Notes under the pieces: model-generated
The model's input: only the letters and a program-made list of their open reading frames with translations
Databases searched by the model: none
What the model was told of the DNA's origin: nothing
Shown: one piece after another, positions 49,881 to 57,900 of the stretch
How positions within the stretch are numbered: position 1 is the stretch's first letter
How the letters are laid out: the number at the start of each line of letters is the position of its first letter
Translations under genes and position numbers: made by a program
DNA from: Prevotella sp.
Lineage (GTDB): Bacteria > Bacteroidota > Bacteroidia > Bacteroidales > Bacteroidaceae
Assembly (NCBI GenBank): GCA_017557185.1
Contig: JAFZAP010000051.1
Span: 1 to 64,000, forward strand
Reading direction: 5' to 3'
DNA: 64,000 nt

Positions 49881-51017
49881 TTACTTTGTTACTTTGAAAC
49901 GGTTGACCAACATAATGACTTCACTCACCTCGTCGTCGGTCATCACTGGACTTATCGGCAACGACAGCTCCTCGCGACTGAGCCGTTCGGTGACAGGCAG
50001 CGAGAGCGAATGCCACTCTACATAGCACGCCTGCCGATGGGGCGGAACGGGATAATGGATGAGCGTCTGCACACCATGTTCCCACAGATAGGCTTGCAGC
50101 GCATCGCGCTCAGCCGAGAACACCGGGAACAGATGATAGACGTTCTCGCCGTCGGCCATCGGGCGCGGCAGCCAAACGAGGGGATTGCTGATTTCCTGCT
50201 CGTAGCGACGACCGATCTGCTGGCGACGGGCATTGTCGGCATCGAGGTGGCGCAACTTCACACTCAGCATAGCTGCCTGCAACTCATCCATGCGCGAATT
50301 GCGTCCCTTGTAGTCGAACACGTACTTCTCGCTAGAACCGTAGTTGCCCATCGCGCGAATCACGGCTGCCAACTGTTCGTCGTCGGTGGTCACGGCACCG
50401 CTATCGCCCATAGCCCCGAGGTTCTTCCCCGGATAGAAGCTATGGCCGGCCGCATGTCCCAGCGAGCCAGTCCTTCTTAGTTTAGAGTGCATAGTGAATA
50501 GTTCATAGTTAGGCTGCACTCCATGCGCTTGTGCATTGTCCTCGACGAGCAGCAGGTTGTGACGACGGCAGATGTCGGCGATGCGTTCCGTCCACGCACA
50601 ACGGCCGTAGAGGTGGACGAGGAGCAGTGAGCGGGTGCGAGGTGTGATGTGCGCCTCGATCTGTTCTTCATCAATCTCCAGTGTGTCGGCACGCGGCTCC
50701 ACGAGCACTGCCCGCAGTCCGTTCTCCGTGATAGCCAGCATCGAGGCGATGAACGTGTTGGCAGGCACCAGCACTTCGTCACCCGTCTGAAGCAGTCCCA
50801 TCTCGATATAGGCACGATAGATCAGCGTCAGCGCATCGAGGCCGTTGGCAACGCCGATGCAGTGACGCGAACCGATGAACGACGCATAAGCCGACTCGAA
50901 CGCCCGTGTCTGCTCACCTTGCAGATAGCGGCCCGAGTCGACCACCTGCCTCATTGCCTCATGATACTCATCGGCGTAGCAGGCCGTCACCTTCTGTAAA
51001 TCCAGAAACTTAATCAC
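49881..51017 (-). CDS. DegT/DnrJ/EryC1 sugar aminotransferase with repeat-derived insertion
   Basis: A 378-residue PLP enzyme of the DegT/DnrJ/EryC1 family that aminates keto-sugar nucleotides (FdtB/QdtB-like by overall pattern). Motifs are IKFLDLQKV...YADEY, GVANGLDALTLIYRA, ANTFIASMLAI, LLVEDNAQAHG and HSFYPGKNLGAMGDSGAV with the PLP-binding Lys. Between AQAHG and RRTGSLGHAAG lies about 15 extra residues, VQPNYELFTMHSKL, encoded by a copy of the ACTAT-type repeat (50471-50516). The insertion is close to the active-site lysine loop, so activity may be affected. The product is an amino sugar for the surface glycan. First gene of the aminotransferase-Wzi-lipocalin operon. Confidence 0.88.
   Translation of the reverse strand: MIKFLDLQKVTACYADEYHEAMRQVVDSGRYLQGEQTRAFESAYASFIGSRHCIGVANGLDALTLIYRAYIEMGLLQTGDEVLVPANTFIASMLAITENGLRAVLVEPRADTLEIDEEQIEAHITPRTRSLLLVHLYGRCAWTERIADICRRHNLLLVEDNAQAHGVQPNYELFTMHSKLRRTGSLGHAAGHSFYPGKNLGAMGDSGAVTTDDEQLAAVIRAMGNYGSSEKYVFDYKGRNSRMDELQAAMLSVKLRHLDADNARRQQIGRRYEQEISNPLVWLPRPMADGENVYHLFPVFSAERDALQAYLWEHGVQTLIHYPVPPHRQACYVEWHSLSLPVTERLSREELSLPISPVMTDDEVSEVIMLVNRFKVTK
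50471..50516. repeat. ACTAT-type repeat inside the aminotransferase gene
   Basis: Minus strand AACTATGAACTATTCACTAT followed by GCACTCTAAACTAAG, the same unit as the intergenic copies at 28527, 54110 and 58511, here translated in frame. Confidence 0.7.
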
Positions 51018-51293
51018 TTTTCTTAATTAACGTGCGCGCGCAGGTTTTATTATATACACCACCCAACTTTTCTTACATCTCACACCATCTTTTTGGCAAC
51101 TATGTAGAATTAGACCCTAAAACATTTTTATCCCGAAAACCATTTATTATGTAAAGACAATCTGGGTAGTGGATTCATGAAGACAACATAGACAACTTTA
51201 CGTTGTCCCTTGTTGTTCGTGTTGTTTTAAATAATTATTGCTTCTCCCTCTCCCTTTGGAGAGGGCTGGGGTGAGGCTCCTTTTTAATTGTAG

Positions 51294-51328
51294 GGATTTT
51301 CCCCTCTTACTTTAGGGAAAATCCTTTT
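51294..51328 (+). promoter_or_regulatory. Perfect 10-bp hairpin abutting a promoter
   Basis: GGATTTTCCC (51294-51303) and GGGAAAATCC (51315-51324) are perfect inverted repeats followed by TTTT that merges with the -33 TTTG of the next promoter. It is terminator-like, but no plus-strand gene lies upstream, so an operator is an alternative. Confidence 0.6.
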
Positions 51329-51356
51329 GGAGGCATAATTATTCATCGTATCTTTG
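51326..51356 (+). promoter_or_regulatory. Promoter of the 377-residue secreted protein
   Basis: TTTG (51326-51329), 19 bases, TATCTTTG (51349-51356): full consensus, giving a leader of about 75 bases. Confidence 0.85.
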
Positions 51357-51437
51357 CAACGTGAAAAGGTAGATAACACCAATTTGCAACCGAGAACAAC
51401 GAAATTGAATAATAAACAACTTAAAACAAAAAAGAAT

Positions 51438-52571
51438 ATGAAGAAGATGATGACCGCCCTCGTGGCACTGTTCGCATTCGTAGCATCGGCAAACGCCATG
51501 AGCTACGAGCAGGCCCGCCAGCAGGCTCTGTTCCTGACCGACAAGATGGCCTATGAGCTCAACCTCACGGAAGAGCAGTATGAAGCAGCTTACGAGGTGA
51601 ACCTCGATTACCTCATGGGCGTAAACACACAGGACGACCTCTACGGCATCTATTGGGAGCGCCGTAACCTCGACCTGAGCTATATCCTCCTCGACTGGCA
51701 GTACCGCATGTACCTCGATGCCACCTACTTCTATCGTCCCCTCTACTGGAGCGCAGGCTACTGGCACTTCGGCATCTATGCCCGCTATCCGCACCGCGAC
51801 TACTTCTTCTTCGGAAGACCTCACTTCTACTCTGTCTATCGCGGCGGACACGCTTGGCACATGAATGGCGGACGCTCCTGGTATCATGGACGCACCTTCG
51901 CTCCCGCTGGACGCAGCCGCAACGAGCACTTCGGCATGCACAACAGCTTTGAGCGTGGCGACTACGGACGCGGAAACCGCGGCATGGACAATCGCAACAA
52001 TCGTGGCTACAACAACAACCGTCCCGGCAATGACAACCGTGGATTCGGAAGTCGTGGCAACAACCGCGGCAACGACAACCGTAGCTTCGATCAGAACCGT
52101 GGACAGCGCAATATAGGCTCATCCGTACAGAGCAAGCCCAGCAATGTACAGCCCGGACGTTCCTCACAGCCCGGCTACAGCAACCAGAACGGCAACTTCG
52201 GAAGCTCGCGTCAGAGCAGCACCCGCACCACTGTCGGCCGCCAGCTGAATGGCTCCAACCGTAGCGAGAGCACCGCTCCGCGCAGCACGTTCACTCCTTC
52301 GCAGAAGCCTTCTGTTCAGAGCGCAACTCCCAGCCGTTCCGTCGAACGTCCCAGCAGCTCTACGGTGAACCGTCCCAGCAGCTCTGCTCCTTCGCGCAGC
52401 ATCAGCACACCTAGCCGCAGCAATTCATCGATGAGCTCGCACTCCTCCTCTCCCAGCCGTTCCGTCAGCAGCGGTTCGCGCGGTGGCTCCAGCCACAGCA
52501 GCATGAGCGGTGGCAGTCGTGGCGGTGGTTCGCACGGCGGTGGTGGCGGACACTTCGGAGGTCGTCGCTAA
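51438..52571 (+). CDS. Secreted protein with disordered N/G/R/S-rich tail, paralogue A
   Basis: A 377-residue protein from ATG 51438 with signal peptide MKKMMTALVALFAFVASANA. The mature N-terminus MSYEQARQQALFLTDKMAYE continues as a helical domain of about 120 residues (NLTEEQYEAAYEVNLDYL, WERRNLDLSYILLDWQYRMY). Then comes a long low-complexity tail rich in Asn, Gly, Arg and Ser with repeated NNRGxDNR and PSRS blocks, ending GGHFGGRR. It shares its start, helical domain and end with the gene at 53292-54104 (minus strand), so the two are paralogues facing each other. The tail suggests polysaccharide, nucleic-acid or self-association binding (inference). Family not recognised. Confidence 0.8.
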   Translation: MKKMMTALVALFAFVASANAMSYEQARQQALFLTDKMAYELNLTEEQYEAAYEVNLDYLMGVNTQDDLYGIYWERRNLDLSYILLDWQYRMYLDATYFYRPLYWSAGYWHFGIYARYPHRDYFFFGRPHFYSVYRGGHAWHMNGGRSWYHGRTFAPAGRSRNEHFGMHNSFERGDYGRGNRGMDNRNNRGYNNNRPGNDNRGFGSRGNNRGNDNRSFDQNRGQRNIGSSVQSKPSNVQPGRSSQPGYSNQNGNFGSSRQSSTRTTVGRQLNGSNRSESTAPRSTFTPSQKPSVQSATPSRSVERPSSSTVNRPSSSAPSRSISTPSRSNSSMSSHSSSPSRSVSSGSRGGSSHSSMSGGSRGGGSHGGGGGHFGGRR

Positions 52572-52641
52572 TCACAAACGACACAATTATATTACATTCT
52601 CTCTAATTTGTACATTACACACAATTCCATTGCGAAAGAAG

Positions 52642-52674
52642 AAGAATCCCAGGCCGTGACGGTCTGGGATTCTT
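52642..52674. terminator. Intrinsic terminator
   Basis: AAGAATCCCAG pairs with CTGGGATTCTT, inner CCGT/ACGG also paired. It lies between convergent genes and may act in both directions. Confidence 0.8.
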
Positions 52675-52695
52675 AATAGAGCCTCACCCCAGCCC

Positions 52696-53268
52696 CTATA
52701 ATTCTAGCACTCTTACCTCGCAGTTCGTCATCTTCGGGATCTCGTTCATCGGCTTACCCGTATAGACGCTCTGGATAGCCTTGTTGATGATGCCGTGCCC
52801 CACCGCGAGCACGGTCTTTCCCTGATAGTGGGTGCGCACATAGTCCAGGAACTGGCGCGAACGCGCTTTCATCGCGTCGAGCGATTCTATATCGTCTGGC
52901 CACACCTCATCCTGCAAATCAGGAATATAGCGACCGGTGAACGAGCCCCAGTCGCGCTCGCGGAGGAGAGGGAGACCCACCCCCCTGCCCTCGCAGTCCT
53001 CTACTTCTTTCTCCCTCTCCCTTTGGAGAGGGCTGGGGTGAGGCGTTAGGGAGTTGCACTCCCCTATTATTATCTCCATCGTCTCCACTGCCCGTTGCAG
53101 GTCGCTGGAGAGGAATACGTCGATCTTCTCGCCACGCAGCTTCCTGCCCAGTTCGCGAGCCTGCTCAATACCATTCAGGGTCAGACGTCCGTGCGTCTGA
53201 CCCTGCATGATTTTGTTTACGTTGTCCACTGTTTCACCGTGGCGCACCAGCAATAACCTACAAGACAT
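52696..53268 (-). CDS. Histidine phosphatase (phosphoglycerate mutase-like) with repeat insertion
   Basis: A 190-residue cytoplasmic phosphatase of the branch-1 histidine phosphatase superfamily: LLLVRHGETVDN (R9-H10-G-E, nucleophile His), LSSDLQRAVETMEI, LRERDWGSFTG and VLAVGHGIINKAI (second His). Substrate unknown; relatives act on phosphoglycerate, alpha-ribazole phosphate or other sugars. In place of the usual short loop before LRERDWG there is a ~30-residue segment (NSLTPHPSPLQREREKEVED and on) encoded by a GC-rich palindromic repeat (52976-53045), kept in frame. It lies between the two secreted paralogues; 23 bases separate it from the second. Confidence 0.85.
   Translation of the reverse strand: MSCRLLLVRHGETVDNVNKIMQGQTHGRLTLNGIEQARELGRKLRGEKIDVFLSSDLQRAVETMEIIIGECNSLTPHPSPLQREREKEVEDCEGRGVGLPLLRERDWGSFTGRYIPDLQDEVWPDDIESLDAMKARSRQFLDYVRTHYQGKTVLAVGHGIINKAIQSVYTGKPMNEIPKMTNCEVRVLEL
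52976..53045. repeat. GC-rich palindrome inside the histidine phosphatase gene
   Basis: CTCCCTCTCCCTTTGGAGAG then GGCTGGGGTGAGGC, plus a partial unit ACCCACCCCCCTGCCC, read in frame as extra residues. Confidence 0.75.
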
Positions 53269-53291
53269 AACTTATAGCGACTTCGTCGCGT

Positions 53292-54104
53292 TCAACGCTT
53301 ACCTCCGAAGTGGCCACTGTTGTTCGACGTTGTAGCCTGACGCGTCGACTGCTGGGTAGTCGTCTGCTGAGGAGCCTTGTTGGTATTCGGGCGATTCCCG
53401 CCGTTCTGCTGCGGAGGATTATTCGGCTTCTGGTTGTTCATACCCGGCTGACCATTGTTCTGCGTGCCTGTGCCGAAGTGGCGCGTACCCGTGTTCGAGT
53501 TGTTCTGCCGGTTGTTCGTGCCAGGCTGGTAGCCATTACCGTTCGGCCGGCCATTATTAGGCTGGTTGTAGTTGCCGTTGCCACGATTGGCAGGTCCACC
53601 GGGCTGGCTGTTCCACGAGCGGCCCGAGCCCACATGGCGGTCGGCAGGCTTCGCGATGGTGCGATTCTCGTAGAAGCTGATGGTACCGCGGTTGCGGCCA
53701 CCGCGATAGGTGCCAAAGATCGTTGGCGGCTGACGGAAGTGGTTGCCACGATCGTAGCGTGTGTAGATGCTGAACACCCACGAGCCGCGGCGCCAGATGG
53801 CGGGCTGGTAGAAATCAACGGTGGTGATATACCTGCGATACTGCCACGTATTCAGCACAAAGCGCAGGTCGGTGTTGCGGCGGTTCCAATAGATGCCGAA
53901 CACATCCTCTTCATAGCGGATAGAGAGGAAGTAGTCGAGGTTGATCTCGTAGACTGCCTCATACTGATCCATCGTCAGGCGCAGTTCGTACGCCATCTTG
54001 TCGGAGAGGAACAGAGCTTCCTGTCGTGCCTGGTTGAAGCTCATTGCCTGGGCGGCGACGACTATCGTCGTCAGCACTGCCGTCATCATCATCTTCTTCA
54101 TCAT
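53292..54104 (-). CDS. Secreted protein with disordered N/G/Q-rich tail, paralogue B
   Basis: A 270-residue protein with signal peptide MMKKMMMTAVLTTIVVAAQA. Mature start MSFNQARQEALFLSDKMAYE and helical domain LTMDQYEAVYEINLDYFL...WNRRNTDLRFVLNTWQYRRY match paralogue A closely. The tail differs in sequence but not in style: NRGNGNYNQPNNGRPNGNGY, Gln/Pro-rich blocks, then the same ending SGHFGGKR. So the helical domain and the C-terminal GHFGG(K/R)R are conserved while the linker drifts. The C-terminal basic motif may be a binding or sorting signal (inference). The stop is next to a GCGACTTCGTCGC/GTTCAA repeat. Confidence 0.8.
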   Translation of the reverse strand: MMKKMMMTAVLTTIVVAAQAMSFNQARQEALFLSDKMAYELRLTMDQYEAVYEINLDYFLSIRYEEDVFGIYWNRRNTDLRFVLNTWQYRRYITTVDFYQPAIWRRGSWVFSIYTRYDRGNHFRQPPTIFGTYRGGRNRGTISFYENRTIAKPADRHVGSGRSWNSQPGGPANRGNGNYNQPNNGRPNGNGYQPGTNNRQNNSNTGTRHFGTGTQNNGQPGMNNQKPNNPPQQNGGNRPNTNKAPQQTTTQQSTRQATTSNNSGHFGGKR

Positions 54105-54217
54105 GGCTTTCTATAGTTTAGAGTGAATAGTGAATTTTGTATTCTGACTGCAAAGATAGTGCAAATCGAGAGAAATACAAAATAAAATCAGTTTTATTTT
54201 TATTTTCGAGATGCAGC

Positions 54218-54619
54218 CTACTTCCAGCGTTCGAAGTCGACGGCGGTGCAGAAGGGCCGGTCGAGGGTGCGGTTGTAGAGGTTGCGCGTGCCCCAGGGCG
54301 TGAACTTGCAGAGCACCCGCTTCACGTGTTTGCGTAGATCGTAGTCCTCTTTGCGCTCCACCATCTCACTCTGAATGGTGAGGTGGAAGCGTCCGAAGCC
54401 GTCGAGTACTACCGTCTGGCCGTCGCGCAGATGGTGCTTCATCTCCTGTACCAATGCGATAATCACCGCATGCACGTCCGATTCCGTCACGGAGTTGTTG
54501 GCGCTGATGATGCGCGCCAGGTCTTTTGTTGTCACTTCGCCTGCCTTCACGGCACGTCCGTACCACTTTCCCTGCAGGTCTTTGCGTTTGTGCTGATAGA
54601 GTTTAATCTTGATTGACAT
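54218..54619 (-). CDS. HU-HIG family DNA-binding protein
   Basis: A 133-residue protein with the HU/IHF-like fold as found in Bacteroidales: MSIKIKLYQHKRKDLQGKWY (the N-terminal extension), GEVTTKDLARIISANNSVTESDVHAVIIAL, HHLRDGQTVVLDGFGRFHLT and a positively charged arm region (RKHVKRVLCKFTPWG). The 'DGFGRF' turn is the HU beta-arm signature. It binds DNA without strict sequence preference and may shape nucleoid or mobile-element DNA. The upstream region holds a phased array of four AT-rich palindromes (54698-54781) that could be its own or a neighbour's control site. Confidence 0.85.
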   Translation of the reverse strand: MSIKIKLYQHKRKDLQGKWYGRAVKAGEVTTKDLARIISANNSVTESDVHAVIIALVQEMKHHLRDGQTVVLDGFGRFHLTIQSEMVERKEDYDLRKHVKRVLCKFTPWGTRNLYNRTLDRPFCTAVDFERWK

Positions 54620-54697
54620 GTCTTTGATTGTTTAAGATGTATGCTCTAATAACGCTAAAAGCATCCTTTTATTGTGCAATAATTCATATTTTATAAA

Positions 54698-54781
54698 GTA
54701 ATATATCATATATTGCAAGGTAATATATAATATATTGCTCAGTAATATATGATATATTGGTCGGTAATATATGATATATTA
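54698..54781. repeat. Four AT-rich palindromes at exact 22-bp spacing
   Basis: GTAATATATCATATATTG (54698), GTAATATATAATATATTG (54720), GTAATATATGATATATTG (54742) and GTAATATATGATATATTA (54764): each 18 bases and near-palindromic, with starts exactly 22 apart (about two helical turns). They sit between the divergent HU-like gene and mfd. The layout suggests cooperative binding of a dimeric protein, as in iterons or stacked operators; no CRISPR features. Confidence 0.85.
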
Positions 54782-54827
54782 CTTGATCAAAGCTATGCTT
54801 AGGAACTATTGGAGCAATGCTTAGGGC

Positions 54828-54868
54828 CCACCCCCTGCCCCTCCCAAAGGGGAGGGGAGAAAGGAGGA
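54828..54868. repeat. GC-rich palindromic repeat before mfd
   Basis: CCCCCTGCCCCTCCCAAAGG then GGAGGGGAGAAAGGAGG, in the gap upstream of the mfd promoter. Confidence 0.75.
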
Positions 54869-54936
54869 GGGGACTACGCTGGGCTATCCGTTGCTGAGCT
54901 ATATCATTACCAAGGACAAAATAAATTGGGGAATTA

Positions 54937-54968
54937 TTTGGTGTTTCGCCCGATTTTTGTTACCTTCG
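54937..54968 (+). promoter_or_regulatory. Promoter of mfd (near-leaderless)
   Basis: TTTG (54937-54940), 20 bases, TACCTTCG (54961-54968, one mismatch to TAnnTTTG). The first plausible ATG lies only eight bases further. Confidence 0.75.
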
Positions 54969-54976
54969 CAGACAGT

Positions 54977-57900
54977 ATGGAAATACGGGACATTGCGAAA
55001 CTCTATGCGATGCTGCCGCAGGTCGGGGCATTGCGCCATGTACTGGGAAACAAATCGAAGGGAGACGTTTTCCTGCAGGGACTCGTGGGCTCTGCCGCCC
55101 CGATGGCCTTTGCGGCTCTGATGGGCAAGGGGAAAGGACTGTTCCTTTTCATCATGCAGGATGCCGACGAAGCAGGATATTTCTATAGCGACTTAAAGAG
55201 AAGCCTACCCCCTGCCCCTCCCAAAGGGGAGGGGGGAAGCCCCACCCCAACCCTCCCCCGTAGGGAGGGGGGAAATAAGGGGGATGGAGAGGAGAGGATT
55301 CTGTTCTTCCCATCGTCGTATCGCCGGGCGGTGAAGTTCGGACAGCGCGATGCCGCCAACGAGATTCTGCGCACGGAGGTGCTGGCAAGGCTTGCTGCCC
55401 CTGACAACCTGCCCGAGGGGAGGCAGGGAGGGATGTGCATCGTCACCTATCCCGAGGCATTGGCGGAGCTGGTGCCCTCGCCGAAGACCATCGACGACCG
55501 GCTCATCAGGCTTTCGACAGGTCAGACGGCGGATATCGTGGAGTTGGAGAAGCGACTGCGCGAACTGGGATTCCGGGAGGAGGACTACGTCTATGAGCCA
55601 GGCCAGTTTGCTGTGCGCGGCAGCATCGTCGATGTGTATAGCTTCTCGTGCGAGCTGCCCTACCGCATCGACTTCTTCGGCGACGAAATCGACACCATCC
55701 GCACGTTTGAGGTGGAGGACCAGCTGTCGAAGGAGCGCCGCGAGTCGATAGAGATTGTGCCGGAGTTGGCTGCCGTGCAGGCCGAGAAGGTGCCGTTCCT
55801 GGAGATGCTGCCTGCCGACTGCGTACTGGTGACGAAGGATGTTGCCTTTGTTGCCGAGACGGTGGAGCGCATCTATGAGGAAGGGTTCTCGTCGCAGGCT
55901 GCTACGGAACGGCTTGCTGCCGCCACGGAGATGGAGCGACAGCAGGTGATGGACGAGCTGCGCCGCGAATTGCAGCTGGTCCGTCCGTCGCAGTTCAGCG
56001 AGCTGTTGTCGCAATTCCGGCATGTCATCTTGAGTGGAAGCCCCTCGCCGGGCAGAGAGGGGAAGAAGAGCGCAGCCATCGCCTTCCACACCGTTGGCCA
56101 GCCGCTGTTCCATAAGAATGTGGAGTTGCTGAAGCGGTCGGTCGACGACTACCAGCTGCAGGGCTACCGCCTGTATGTGCTGGCCGACAGTCCGAAGCAG
56201 CAGGAGCGACTGAAGGAGATGATCGAGGTTCCTTTCACCCCCGTTGACCACACGTTGCACGAGGGGTTCGTGGACCACGACTTGAAGGCTTGCTTCTTCA
56301 CCGACCATCAGATTTTCGACCGCTTCCATAAGTTCACGCTGAAGAGCGAGAAGGCGCGGTCGGGCAAGATGGCGCTGACGATGAAGGAGCTGCAGGAGCT
56401 GGAGATCGGCGACTACCTGGTGCATGTGGACTACGGCATCGGCAAGTTCGGCGGACTGGTGCGCATACCGCAGGGCGACGCCTACCAAGAGGTGATCCGC
56501 ATCGTCTATCAGCACAACGACAAGGTGGATGTGTCGATACACTCGCTATACAAAATCAGTAAGTATCGGCGCAGCGACACGGGCGAGCCGCCACGACTGA
56601 GCATACTGGGCTCGGGTGCATGGGACAGGCTGAAGGAGCGCACGAAGAAGCGCATTAAGGACATCGCCCGCGACCTGATACGCCTCTATGCACGACGCCA
56701 GAAGGAGAAAGGCTTCGCCTACTCGCCCGACACATATCTGCAGAACGAACTGGAGGCCTCGTTCCTCTATGAGGACACGCCCGACCAGCTGCGCGCCACA
56801 CAGGAGGTGAAGGCCGATATGGAAGCCACAAAGCCCATGGACCGACTGGTGTGCGGCGATGTGGGCTTCGGAAAGACCGAGGTGGCCATCCGTGCAGCCT
56901 TCAAGGCCGCCTGCGACTCGAAGCAGGTGGCGCTGATGGTGCCGACGACGGTGCTTGCCTTCCAGCACTTCCAGACGTTCCGCGACCGACTGAAGGACAT
57001 GCCCGTGCGCGTGGAATACCTCTCGCGAGCCCGCTCGGCGAAGCAGACGAAGCAGATTCTGGCCGACCTCGCCGAAGGAAAGATTGATATCCTGATCGGT
57101 ACGCATAAGCTCATCGGGAAGCAGGTGGTGTGGAAAGACCTGGGATTGCTGATCATCGACGAGGAGCAGAAGTTCGGTGTGTCGGTGAAGGAGAAGCTGC
57201 GCCAGCTGAAAGCCAATGTCGACACGCTGACGATGTCGGCAACGCCCATCCCGCGAACGCTGCAGTTCTCGCTGATGGGAGCACGCGACATGAGCATCAT
57301 CCGCACTCCCCCACCCAACCGCTATCCTATCTACACCGAGCTGGGCACCTACGGCAGCGACCTTATCACTGACGCCATCAACTTCGAGATGTCGCGAAAC
57401 GGACAGGTGTTCTTCGTCAACGACCGCATCTCGAATCTGGAAGAGATCAAGCGACTGATAGAGAAACACGTGCCCGACTGCCGCGTGGCCATCGGACACG
57501 GACAGATGAAGCCCGAGGAACTGGAGAAAATCGTGCTGGGGTTCATCAACTACGACTACGACGTGCTGCTGTCGACAACGATTGTGGAGAACGGCATCGA
57601 CATCCCGAATGCCAATACCATCATCATCAACGATGCCCACCGATTCGGACTGAGCGACCTGCACCAGATGCGCGGACGTGTGGGACGCTCGAACCGCAAG
57701 GCATTCTGCTACCTGCTCGCACCGCCGAAGAGTGTGCTCACACCCGAGGCGCGCCGCCGACTGGAAGCGCTGGAGACGTTCTCGGAGTTGGGCAGTGGCT
57801 TCAACCTCGCGATGCAGGACCTCGACATCCGCGGCGCCGGCAACCTGCTCGGTGCTGAGCAGAGCGGCTTCATGGAAGACCTGGGCTACGAAACCTACCT

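Larger units (their letters stand above)
51018..51437. other. Intergenic stretch with divergent control regions
   Basis: From left to right: an AATTAGACCCT motif (51111), a GTTGTC/GACAAC-rich inverted segment (51181-51215), a GC-rich palindrome (51245-51275), the 10-bp inverted repeat 51294-51324 and the promoter 51326-51356. No gene is supported. Confidence 0.6.

Noticed and set aside
54698-54781. CRISPR or microsatellite at the AT-rich array
   Set aside because: Spacing is 22 bases with 4-base gaps, too short for spacers, and each unit is a palindrome; better read as stacked binding sites.
55205-56542. A 445-codon minus-strand frame inside mfd
   Set aside because: It is the mirror of the mfd coding strand, with no motifs and no promoter.
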